A DNA stretch of 36,154 bases, from contig WHUD01000034.1 in NCBI GenBank assembly GCA_009377385.1, positions 1 through 36,154 of the forward strand. Direction: 5' to 3'. The notes beneath the pieces were generated by a model. The model had not been told where the DNA came from. It saw only the letters and a program-made list of their open reading frames with translations, and did not search any database. Position 1 is the first letter of the stretch; each line of letters begins with the position of its first letter. Source of the DNA: Actinophytocola sp. (GTDB taxonomy: Bacteria; Actinomycetota; Actinomycetes; Mycobacteriales; Pseudonocardiaceae). Of this stretch, positions 23,159 to 30,840 are shown piece after piece. Position numbers and translations under genes: made by a program.

Positions 23159-24396
23159 GCGGTGGCCTCGGCGTCCGCGTCCTGTGGCAGGCCGAGCGCA
23201 CGACGCAGCCGCAATGCGACGAGCAACTCGGTGCGGCGTGCGGTGAGCGCCTCCCCGAGCACCTCGGTTGCCGAGCGGACTCGGAGCCGGACGGTGTTCT
23301 CGTGCACTCCGAGCTCTGCGGCGGCACGTGCCTGCGAGCCGGTGGCCAGCGAGGCGAGCAGCGTCTCGCGAATGCGGTGTGCGCGTTCGCTGTCATCGGC
23401 GAGCGCCCCCAGCTCCGCCGCGACGAAGCGGTGCGCCGCGCTCACGTTGTCGAGCAGCAGCGCCTCGAGCCGCACGTCCCGGTACCACACGCACTCGGGC
23501 GGGTCGGCGAGCATCGGACGCAGCTCAGCCGCCCGGCAGGCCTCGTCGTGCGCCTGCCTGATGCCCTCGATCCCGGCGCCAGGTCCGCCGACGGCGACCG
23601 GCCCGCCGCGTTGCGCGACGGCGCGGCGCAACTGGTGCATCCGAATCGCGTCCGGCTCCTTGGGAAAGCCGAGCCACGCCGACCAGCGGCACACGCCGCG
23701 CGGCACGACGAGCGAGCCCCACGAACCGGTCTGATCGCCCAGCCGGGCCACCATGCGCCGCACGACCGCGTTGTCGCCGGTGTCGAACACCATGGCGACG
23801 TGCCAGCCGCGCAGCCGGTAGGCGAGGATGTTGTCCAGCTCGTGGCTGTAGCCCGCGACCGAGCCCGCGAGCAGCTGGTCGACGACGCCGCGCCTGCGGT
23901 CCTCCCCGCTGCCGCACAGCGCTTTCATCACGTCGTCGTAACGCGCGGCCACCAGATCGAGCACCCGCCTGACATAGGGGAACACCGCGGACGTCGGGTC
24001 GCCGACCAGCTCGCCGGAGGTGCTTTGCCCTTGTTCGGACATGCGCTGGGAGCGTGCGATCCACTCCCGCATGAAGCGTTCCACGCCCACCCAGTAGGCG
24101 CGTTCCAACGTGCCGTACGGGATGCCGAGGTCGGCGACCATCTCGGCGAAGGAGAGCGCGAACGCCGGGTCGGACTCCGCGACGGTCAGGCGACCGGCCG
24201 CGATGTCCACGACGGATTCGACGTTACCGCCGACGCACCGGAACAGCGCGGCGTCGAATACGGGTTCCTTGGCATGGCGGGGAAAGACCTGGTTGGCGAT
24301 CGCCTCGTGGACGGATCTCGTCAAGGTCTCGACGTCGAGTTCGCTGGCGGCGCCGGTCGTCCCGGCCGAGCTGGGAGCAGGCAACAACGTTGGCAT
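23140..24396 (-). CDS. PucR-family transcriptional regulator (downstream of pair)
   Basis: A 418-residue regulator. The C-terminus carries the PucR-type helix-turn-helix (RAAAELGVHENTVRLRVRSA). The middle (about 150-330) matches the GGDEF-like or ligand-sensing region of PucR proteins, and the N-terminal helical part (FPRHAKEPVFDAALFRCVGG) resembles RsbRD-type N-domains. Members usually respond to a catabolic substrate and control adjacent genes. I use ATG 24396, five bases after AGGAG; another ATG directly before it is too close, and a longer reading overlaps the other PucR gene. It is 61 bases downstream of the second PucR gene on the same strand, likely co-transcribed. Confidence 0.8.
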   Translation of the reverse strand: MPTLLPAPSSAGTTGAASELDVETLTRSVHEAIANQVFPRHAKEPVFDAALFRCVGGNVESVVDIAAGRLTVAESDPAFALSFAEMVADLGIPYGTLERAYWVGVERFMREWIARSQRMSEQGQSTSGELVGDPTSAVFPYVRRVLDLVAARYDDVMKALCGSGEDRRRGVVDQLLAGSVAGYSHELDNILAYRLRGWHVAMVFDTGDNAVVRRMVARLGDQTGSWGSLVVPRGVCRWSAWLGFPKEPDAIRMHQLRRAVAQRGGPVAVGGPGAGIEGIRQAHDEACRAAELRPMLADPPECVWYRDVRLEALLLDNVSAAHRFVAAELGALADDSERAHRIRETLLASLATGSQARAAAELGVHENTVRLRVRSATEVLGEALTARRTELLVALRLRRALGLPQDADAEATAVDAIG

Positions 24397-24457
24397 CATG
24401 TCTCCTGACCAAGGCGGTAGTTCACGGTGCGAGCGGGTGGGAGGAGCGGCAGGGGTG

Positions 24458-25819
24458 TCAGCGACCCCCGTCGGCCTCGGCATGGCCGGGAACGAGCACG
24501 ATCGTGCCCAGCCAGTGGCACACATCGAGGGCGAGTTCGAGCCGCAGCCTGTCCTTGCGCAACGAGCGGCCGAACTCCTCTTCGGCCCGGTGCAGGCGAT
24601 ACACCACCGAGTTGCGGTGCAGGTTCAGCTGATCGGCAGCGGCGGTGTAGCGCCCGCCGGATGCCAGGAACACGCGCAGCGTTTCGCGCAGCCGAGCGCG
24701 TGACTCGTCGTCGACCGCGAGCGCGCCAAGGGTGTCGGCGACCCAGGCCCTCGTGGCCTCGAGGTTGGCGCACATGAGTGCGACCCCGCCGACGTCGCCG
24801 AACGCCATCGCGGCTGGCCCGGCCATGCGTGCGGCCAGTGCCACCGATTGCGCCTGTTTGGCCTGTTCATGGGTGTGGGCGAAGCCGCGCACCCCCGCGC
24901 GTGGCGTCCCAACCGCGACTCGGACCGGGCGATCCAAGCTCGCCACGTTCTCGGCGAGTACTGCGGCGTCGAAATCGTGGTTGCTGTCGAACGGCAGCCA
25001 GCCCCACGCGCTGAGTTCGTCGCTCGGGATGAGCAACGGCTTGCCGGCGCAGCCCACTTTCGCCGCGAGCGCCACCACCGAACGTTCGAGGTAGGCGAGC
25101 TCGTCGTTGTCCGACTCGCTCTTGTCAAGCCACACGACGAGCCCGACGTGCCGTTGCCGGAGCCGGTAGCCGAGGGTGTTCTCGGCCGCCCCGATATCGG
25201 GAACCCGGCCGTCGAGCAGCTCACGCACCCGTGCGAACCGCGACGCGTTGCGGTTTACGAGCCACCGCTCGCGCTCCTCCTCGTAGACCTCGACGACGTG
25301 CTGGGAAGCTCGGTCGATGTAGGCCGAGGTGTCGGCGACGATTCGCATGGCAGCGTTCGAGACGGTGGCGGCGTCGTCGCACTGCCGCCGCAGCTCCTCG
25401 AGGCACCAGCGGAGGAACCGTTCCTGGCCGAGCCGGTAGCAGCGGACGAGCGCGTTGAGCGGCAGCCCGTGCTGGGCGACGCGGCGCGCGTACTCGACGG
25501 CCGCTGACGGCGCCGTGGTGCGTTCGACGTCGATGCCGTGCCGCAGCATGTGCACGATGGTGTCGACATTGCCCTCGATGCTGGCCGCCATCAGCTGCAC
25601 CAGCCGGTCGTCACCCGCGATCTCGCCGACCTCGGCCACCAGCCGTTCCAGCAGGTCCTGGGTGATCTCGGCGAGGCGCCGGTTTGTCTCCACGCCGACC
25701 CGCGCGACCAGCTCCCGTGTCGATACGGGCTGGTCGAGACGCCCAGGTGGGCCATCTGGCGGCATCGCATCACCGTACACACGGCCGCTGATCGGTGTAA
25801 CGTACGTCACGGTACTCAT
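24458..25819 (-). CDS. PucR-family transcriptional regulator (upstream of pair)
   Basis: A 453-residue regulator of the same architecture as its neighbour: a helical N-terminal domain (about 35-180, with LRHGIDVERTTAPSAAVEYA), a central sensing region, and a C-terminal PucR helix-turn-helix (TAAADQLNLHRNSVVYRLHR). The start ATG has GGGAG seven bases upstream. It diverges from the four-gene operon beginning at 26132 and precedes the second PucR gene, so both are the natural candidates to regulate that operon and themselves. The inducer is unknown. A near-palindrome GT-A-ACGTACGT-C-AC (25796-25809) overlaps its first codons and could be an autoregulatory site. Confidence 0.82.
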   Translation of the reverse strand: MSTVTYVTPISGRVYGDAMPPDGPPGRLDQPVSTRELVARVGVETNRRLAEITQDLLERLVAEVGEIAGDDRLVQLMAASIEGNVDTIVHMLRHGIDVERTTAPSAAVEYARRVAQHGLPLNALVRCYRLGQERFLRWCLEELRRQCDDAATVSNAAMRIVADTSAYIDRASQHVVEVYEEERERWLVNRNASRFARVRELLDGRVPDIGAAENTLGYRLRQRHVGLVVWLDKSESDNDELAYLERSVVALAAKVGCAGKPLLIPSDELSAWGWLPFDSNHDFDAAVLAENVASLDRPVRVAVGTPRAGVRGFAHTHEQAKQAQSVALAARMAGPAAMAFGDVGGVALMCANLEATRAWVADTLGALAVDDESRARLRETLRVFLASGGRYTAAADQLNLHRNSVVYRLHRAEEEFGRSLRKDRLRLELALDVCHWLGTIVLVPGHAEADGGR

Positions 25820-26131
25820 GCGGAGTCTCCCTTGGTCGCCGACGCCCGATTGAGGTGCCCGTCACACTGCCGGACCTACACCGTGACACCCACGACTACG
25901 GCTGCCACCGTGCTCCGGGTACGGCATCAGGGCAGCGGTTTGGTCATCGTGCACAACCCACGCCGGGTGTCTGCTGCCAACGGCACGCGCGCGGGCTTTG
26001 GCGTGTGCGGATTCCCGGCGTGCCGGTGCCGGAGTCGTCGCGGGATGCCACCGACGGGCCCTCGAAGTGAGGACGAATGTCCTCCCTGCGGAGGCATTAC
26101 CCACCCCGTCGAGCTCGTACGTTTGACAGGC
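25820..26131. promoter_or_regulatory. Divergent control region between PucR genes and the four-gene operon
   Basis: This 312-bp stretch has no convincing gene in any frame. It must carry promoters for the PucR genes (left) and the oxidoreductase operon (right). It contains the 13-mer GGCTGCCACCGTG (25900-25912) found also before the mce operon, two overlapping hairpins at 26070-26094, and CGTACG at 26116-26121. A TTGACA at 26123-26128 is too close to the start codon to be its -35. I cannot assign a promoter with confidence. Confidence 0.4.
26070..26094. promoter_or_regulatory. Two overlapping dyads before the oxidoreductase operon
   Basis: AGGAC-GAAT-GTCCT (26070-26083) and CCTCC-CTGC-GGAGG (26081-26094) share three bases, so in RNA only one hairpin can form completely. 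The second one contains a ribosome-binding-like GGAGG. This could be a pair of operators or a small mutually exclusive RNA switch about 38 bases before the first start codon. Both ideas are inference from symmetry. Confidence 0.3.
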
Positions 26132-27262
26132 ATGAGCAAACGTATCGTGGTATTCGGTGCCACCGGATATACCGGCGAATTGACCGCGCGAGAGTTGGTC
26201 GCGCTTGGTGAACGGCCAGTTCTCGCCGGTCGGCGGCGCGAGGCACTCGACGAGCTCGCGGCCGAGCTTGGCGGGCTCGAGGTCGCCGTCGCCGACGTCG
26301 AACGGCAGGCATCGATTCACGCACTCGTCGAAGCGGGCGATGTGCTGATTTCCACCGTCGGACCCTTCAACCGTTGGGGTGGGCCCGCAGTACGCGCAGC
26401 GACGGAAGCAGGCGCTGTGTACCTCGACACGAACGGCGAATCAGGCTTCATCGCCGAGGTGTTCGAGCAGCATGGGTTGCTGGCGCGGCGAACCGGCGCC
26501 GCCCTGATTCCGAGCTTCGGTTACGACTTCGTGCCGGGAAACCTGGCCGGCGCCCTCGCCATGGAAGACACCGGCCACAAGGCCGCTCGGATCGACCTCG
26601 CGTACTACCTCGGTAAGGGTGCGTATCTGCCGTGGACGATGAGCAGTGGCACCAGGGCCACGGTGGCGGGTGCGTTGGTCGAGAACACGTACGGCTACCG
26701 CCACGGACGTATCGTGAAGGAACGAGGCGCCCGTCGGGTGCGCAAGTTCGACGTGGATGGGCGGCTTCGGCCCGGAGTGTCGATCGGCACGCTTGAGCAG
26801 TACACCGTGCCACGGCTGTTTCCGACCGTGCAGGAGGTAACCACGTACTTGGGCTGGTTCGGCTCGCTGTCGCGGTTCCTGCAGTGCGCGTCCGCGGTCA
26901 ACGCTCCCTTGCTGGCCGTCCCGCCGATGCGGCGGGCAGCACGCGCGGCCGTGCGCCGGTGGGTCAAGGGATCGATCGGCGGGCCGAGCACAAGCACCCT
27001 GGATGCGACCGAGTCCCGTTTCGTCGCGGAGGCGTATGACGACCGTGGCAGGCGGCTGGCGCAACGACAGTTTCGCGGCCCTGACGGCTACCGGTTCACG
27101 GCACGGCTGATCGCGCGTGCCGCACAGGTCGCGATGTCGAGCGGAGTGCACGACACCGGAGCGCTAGGCCCGATCGAAGCTTTCGGGATTGATGCCATTC
27201 GAACGATGTGCGGCGAATCCGGGTTGGTGCCGGTCGAGTCTCCGGTATGGGCGGTCTCCTAG
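26132..27262 (+). CDS. Saccharopine dehydrogenase / trans-acting enoyl reductase-like protein
   Basis: A 376-residue protein with an N-terminal Rossmann fold (GATGYTG at 9-15), ISTVGPFNRWGGPAVRAATE at about 73-92 and YLDTNGES after it, the pattern of the saccharopine-dehydrogenase-like superfamily that includes mycobacterial trans-acting enoyl reductases. The C-terminal half (SLSRFLQCASAVNAPLLAVP and a basic segment) suggests membrane or partner-protein contact. The ATG at 26132 lies directly before the Rossmann strand; longer upstream readings run through the control region. It begins a four-gene operon, 37 bases before the flavoprotein gene. It likely reduces a double bond using NADPH; the substrate is unknown. 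Confidence 0.78.
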   Translation: MSKRIVVFGATGYTGELTARELVALGERPVLAGRRREALDELAAELGGLEVAVADVERQASIHALVEAGDVLISTVGPFNRWGGPAVRAATEAGAVYLDTNGESGFIAEVFEQHGLLARRTGAALIPSFGYDFVPGNLAGALAMEDTGHKAARIDLAYYLGKGAYLPWTMSSGTRATVAGALVENTYGYRHGRIVKERGARRVRKFDVDGRLRPGVSIGTLEQYTVPRLFPTVQEVTTYLGWFGSLSRFLQCASAVNAPLLAVPPMRRAARAAVRRWVKGSIGGPSTSTLDATESRFVAEAYDDRGRRLAQRQFRGPDGYRFTARLIARAAQVAMSSGVHDTGALGPIEAFGIDAIRTMCGESGLVPVESPVWAVS

Positions 27263-27299
27263 CCGCGGTCGAGTTGAGCCAGCACGACGGAGTTCCCTG

Positions 27300-28805
27300 A
27301 TGAGCAATGTGACCAGCGAACACGCGGACGCTGTTGTCGTCGGATCCCGGATCGCCGGCGCGGCGGCGGCGATCGCCATGGCTCGCACCGGCCGACACGT
27401 GATCGCCCTCGATCGTGTGCGGTTTCCTTCTGACACCTTGTCGACGCACCTGATGTTTCCTGCCCATGTGGCCGAGCTCGTGCGTCTCGGCGCGCTGGAA
27501 CGGGTGCTCGCCCATCGCCCACCGCGAGTACGCCACGTCATGTTGTCCCACCAGGGCGTCTCAGCCTCGGACAGGTTCCTGCCCGTTGAGGGAATCGACT
27601 TCGGCGTCTGTGTGCCACGCCCCGAGCTCGATCACGCGCTGGTCGAAACGGCGCGTGCGTTCGGCGCCGAGGTGCGCGAACACTCGAGCGTGACCGACCT
27701 GCTCTGGGACGGCGATCGGGTCGCGGGCGTGCGTTACCGCGACAAGGACTCAGACGAAGTGCGAGAGATCCGAGCGCCGGTCACGATCGGAGCGGATGGC
27801 AGGCGCTCGGTCGTTGCCCAGCTGGTCGGCGCGGACCGGCCCTATCGCGGCTCGCGAAACGGACGCGGTTTCGTCTTCTGGTACATGGACGATCCCAAGT
27901 CCGATGACCGAAAATGGCGAGAGACCTACGTGCAGTGGCGAGCGGGGGGAACGCACGGCATGGTGTTCCCCACGCCGAGCAACCGGATGCTCGTGTCGTT
28001 CATGGGGCCTGCCGATCGCGTCGCGCTGTTCCGGCGTGACACGCAGGGAATGTGGGAACGTCAACTGCGGGAGAACCGCAGGTTCGCTGCGCGCGTCGCC
28101 GGCGCGACGAACATCACGCGCATGCGCGGTACCGACGACATGGTGTCGTTCTTCCGCCGATCCAGTGGTCCAGGATGGGCACTCGCGGGGGACGCAGGTC
28201 ATTTCAAGGATCCGGTTCTCGGTCAAGGAATTCGGGACTCGCTGCGCCATGGCCGACTCGTGGGAGAGGCAGTCGTGCGGGCGGGTGACGACGGGCCGCT
28301 TGCCATCGACGAAGCGCTCCGGGCCTGGGAGAAGGAGCGCGATGACGACTGTCTCCCCGCATACCATTGGGGCAATCGCGAGACGCGCATCGTAGGTGAT
28401 GACCCGCTCGTCATCGAGGCATTGCGGACCTTGGCAGTCGACGACCTCAGCGAGATTGGCAACGCGTTCTCCCGCCGCCGCAATCCGGAGCATGTGTTCG
28501 GGTTCCGGCGTTCGGCGGGCTGGCTGCTTCGCGCGCTCAGCCGCCCGGATGCCGACCGCGGCGCGTTGCTGCGAAGAGCGCTGGGTGAGCTGCTGATCGA
28601 TGTGGACATCCGGTACGAGCGGCTGCTCGGCCACTTCCGCGACAGCCGTCCCGCGCGCTCGGAACGTCCTGGTTGGTCCTGGCCGATCCGGAAGTCGCAG
28701 GTCGCGCTCAATGGCCAGGGTGGCGCTGGGAGCACCGGCCCCGCGTTCGTTGGCGGCACCATGACCGATGGCGTGGGTAACGGCACGCAGGACGGATCAC
28801 GATGA
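27300..28805 (+). CDS. FAD-dependent oxidoreductase / monooxygenase (PHBH-like fold)
   Basis: A 501-residue flavoprotein. The FAD-binding loop is GSRIAGA at 15-21, in place of the more common G-x-G-x-x-G. A GADGRRS at 164-170 is the DG motif of aromatic hydroxylase-type enzymes, and LAGDAGHFKDPVLGQGI at about 295-311 is the GD motif that contacts the ribityl chain. The C-terminal 180 residues are less typical and end in a Gly-rich tail. Enzymes of this fold hydroxylate, epoxidise or reduce hydrophobic substrates. The start has CGGAG seven bases upstream. The stop overlaps the next gene start by four bases, so production is coupled to the nitrilase-like protein. Substrate unknown. Confidence 0.83.
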   Translation: MSNVTSEHADAVVVGSRIAGAAAAIAMARTGRHVIALDRVRFPSDTLSTHLMFPAHVAELVRLGALERVLAHRPPRVRHVMLSHQGVSASDRFLPVEGIDFGVCVPRPELDHALVETARAFGAEVREHSSVTDLLWDGDRVAGVRYRDKDSDEVREIRAPVTIGADGRRSVVAQLVGADRPYRGSRNGRGFVFWYMDDPKSDDRKWRETYVQWRAGGTHGMVFPTPSNRMLVSFMGPADRVALFRRDTQGMWERQLRENRRFAARVAGATNITRMRGTDDMVSFFRRSSGPGWALAGDAGHFKDPVLGQGIRDSLRHGRLVGEAVVRAGDDGPLAIDEALRAWEKERDDDCLPAYHWGNRETRIVGDDPLVIEALRTLAVDDLSEIGNAFSRRRNPEHVFGFRRSAGWLLRALSRPDADRGALLRRALGELLIDVDIRYERLLGHFRDSRPARSERPGWSWPIRKSQVALNGQGGAGSTGPAFVGGTMTDGVGNGTQDGSR

Positions 28806-29890
28806 ATTCCCGACGCGATATCTCGCCACCGCCTCCTCCGCCACGGCAGCAGCGGCTACGGATCGCCGTCGTGCAGCTCGCACCACGGCTGGGAGAACCA
28901 GATGCCAACCTTCGCCGCGCTCGTGAACTCGCTACCGCGGCGACGGTCGAGCACCAGCCGGACGTGGTGTTGCTTCCTGAGGCGATCCCGACGCCTGCGC
29001 TGTACGATCCGTCGCTGCCGTACGCCACCTATCCCTGTGACGGCGCGCCGTACCAGCTCATGCGCGATCTCGCGCGGGAGCATGGGTGTATGGTCGGTGG
29101 CGGTTACTTCGGGGTGAGTGCGGGTGACGCCAAGGCGCTGTACATCATGGCCGAGCCGGACGGCGCCGTACACGTCCATCGCAAGGACCAGCCGGATTGG
29201 TGGGAGGCCCAGTATCTGCGCGGCGGGAGCTCGGATGGGTTCTGCTTGACATCAGTTGGACCGATCGGCCTTGCCGCCGGACTGGAATGGGCACGTACTC
29301 GTACGGTACGGCGGCTGGCAGGCGATGTGAGGCTCGTCGCCGGCGGCGCATGCTGGTTCTCGTTCGCGGAGCGGGGCCCGATCCGCGCCGCGTTCGCGCA
29401 CGCAGGTGACCGCGATTTCCACGTCGCGCGCCATATCCCTGCGCGAGTCGCCAGAGCCGTCGGTGCGCCGGTTGCCATCGCTCACCAGGTCGGCGACGCC
29501 ACTGGCCGCGCACCGCTCCTGCCGAGCGCGCCGTGGCCCACTCGGCGTCTCGGTGAGTCGCAGATCGTCGACCGAGATGGCCACGTGCTCGCCCACATGT
29601 CGGCGGCGGACGGTGAAGGATACGTCTGCGCGGAGATACTGGTCGCGGAACCCACGCCGGTGGATCCGGTTCCGATGTCGTTCTGGTTGTCGCCGTTGCC
29701 GGTAAGCGTCCGGTCGGCCAACGCGCTGCTTGGGCTGCACGGTCGACGTCGTTTCGCCAGGAACAAACGCGCGGGCGGATTTCCCTGGCAGTCGTGGCAG
29801 CGTAGGCGATTGTTGCCGTATCACCCGGGGCCGCTCGACCTCGAGCCTGCCATCGACGATGAAGCGACGGCAGTCGAATCGAGCTCCTGA
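28802..29890 (+). CDS. Nitrilase-superfamily protein lacking the catalytic cysteine
   Basis: A 362-residue protein of the nitrilase/carbon-nitrogen hydrolase fold. The first strand LRIAVVQLAP (19-28) and the glutamate region VVLLPEAI (Glu60) fit the family, and Lys128 in HRKDQP is at the usual lysine site. The nucleophile strand reads IGLAAGLEWARTR at 155-167; where relatives have a Cys (for example in G-L-x-I-C-x-D), this has Gly160. No other Cys is at that elbow; Cys183 lies about 23 residues on. The protein is probably not a normal amidase. It could be a scaffold or binding protein, or use another residue. A polar Pro-rich N-terminus precedes the fold. The ATG overlaps the flavoprotein stop. 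Confidence 0.72.
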   Translation: MNSRRDISPPPPPPRQQRLRIAVVQLAPRLGEPDANLRRARELATAATVEHQPDVVLLPEAIPTPALYDPSLPYATYPCDGAPYQLMRDLAREHGCMVGGGYFGVSAGDAKALYIMAEPDGAVHVHRKDQPDWWEAQYLRGGSSDGFCLTSVGPIGLAAGLEWARTRTVRRLAGDVRLVAGGACWFSFAERGPIRAAFAHAGDRDFHVARHIPARVARAVGAPVAIAHQVGDATGRAPLLPSAPWPTRRLGESQIVDRDGHVLAHMSAADGEGYVCAEILVAEPTPVDPVPMSFWLSPLPVSVRSANALLGLHGRRRFARNKRAGGFPWQSWQRRRLLPYHPGPLDLEPAIDDEATAVESSS

Positions 29891-29908
29891 ACAGGGTGGG
29901 TGACTCAC

Positions 29909-30649
29909 ATGACGATCACGCTTTGCGGCGCTCCCGCATCGGATTCGTCGGCGTGTGTCGAGGCCGTGCTCCGGCTCAAGGACGTGCCCTATCGGCGGAT
30001 GGATCGTCTGCCGTTCCTCGACAGAGCGACACCGCGGGACGAGGGCGGACCGTTCACGGTGCCCACGGTGCGTGCGGGTGATGTCAGGATCAGCGGCACG
30101 AGGCGCATCCTGACTCAGCTCGATCGTTGGTTTCCGAACCGGAGACTGTATCCCGATACGCCAGCGGGCCTGGCGAGTATTCGCGCCGTCGAAGAGTGGA
30201 ACGCGACCCACCTCCAGCCCGCCGTGCGACGAATTCTGATCGCGGCGGTGCGGCGGGCGCCGAAAGCGCTCGACTCGTATGTCGAGGCATCACCCACCAT
30301 GCTTCCGCCTTGGTCCCGTGCGGTCACGCGGCTGCCGTCGATTGCGTTTGGTTGGTTTGTCCATAACGCCGCTGAGCACGAAGTAGCCGCGGATATCGCC
30401 GAGTTGCCCGGCCACATCGAGCGAGTTGATGAGCTGATTTCCGATGGGATTCTGGGCCAACCCGTCGCGAGCGCCGCCGACCTGCAGGTCGCGGCCACGC
30501 TGCGACTACTGTCCACCATCGGTGATATTCAGCCCTTGCTGACGAATCGAGCGGCAGCCCAGTTCGCTGTCGAGCTGTTTCCGCTCTTCCCGGGCAACGT
30601 TCCAGGTAGGCTCCTCCCCGCGCGATGGTTCGCGGACCAGCTCACCTGA
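29909..30649 (+). CDS. Glutathione S-transferase / glutaredoxin-like fold protein
   Basis: A 246-residue protein. The N-terminal 75 residues follow a thioredoxin fold: strand MTITLCGAP, helix SACVEAVLRLKDVPYRR, then FTVPTVRAG with the cis-proline and SGTRRILTQLD, as in GST N-domains. The rest is a helical C-domain. There is no C-x-x-C, so it is not a disulfide reductase of the usual type. Actinomycetes lack glutathione but use mycothiol, so the thiol, if any, is uncertain. I prefer ATG 29909 to the GTG at 29900. It is 18 bases after the nitrilase-like gene, and its stop lies inside a strong hairpin that ends the operon. Confidence 0.65.
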   Translation: MTITLCGAPASDSSACVEAVLRLKDVPYRRMDRLPFLDRATPRDEGGPFTVPTVRAGDVRISGTRRILTQLDRWFPNRRLYPDTPAGLASIRAVEEWNATHLQPAVRRILIAAVRRAPKALDSYVEASPTMLPPWSRAVTRLPSIAFGWFVHNAAEHEVAADIAELPGHIERVDELISDGILGQPVASAADLQVAATLRLLSTIGDIQPLLTNRAAAQFAVELFPLFPGNVPGRLLPARWFADQLT

Positions 30650-30677
30650 GCGCGTGCTGACGAGCGCTCAGGTGAGC
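30641..30677 (+). terminator. Hairpin terminator overlapping the stop of the GST-like gene
   Basis: GCTCACCTGAGCGC (30641-30654) and GCGCTCAGGTGAGC (30664-30677) are exact 14-base complements around a nine-base loop. The TGA stop (30647-30649) is inside the left arm, so ribosomes finishing the gene would cover it. It marks the end of the four-gene operon, with the LuxR-type gene starting 163 bases later. No T-tract follows. Confidence 0.8.
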
Positions 30678-30840
30678 CGCAGGCTGGCCCGATTCGTTCC
30701 ACGGCAGGGGTGACGTGGACAGCTCAGCGACGGGCCGGGCGAAGCGATCGGCACGCGAGTGATCATGCGGTTCTTGCCGGGGTGAGGTACGTTGGTCAGC
30801 TGTCCGTTTCGTAGGTCCCGCCGGAAAGGCGACAGCGGGT

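Noticed and set aside
26123..26128. Perfect -35 hexamer TTGACA
   Set aside because: It is only three bases before the start codon and no -10 lies at a suitable distance.
25538..26131. A 198-residue N-terminal extension of the reductase at 26132
   Set aside because: It runs across the PucR gene on the other strand and through the control region. The Rossmann fold begins right after the ATG at 26132.
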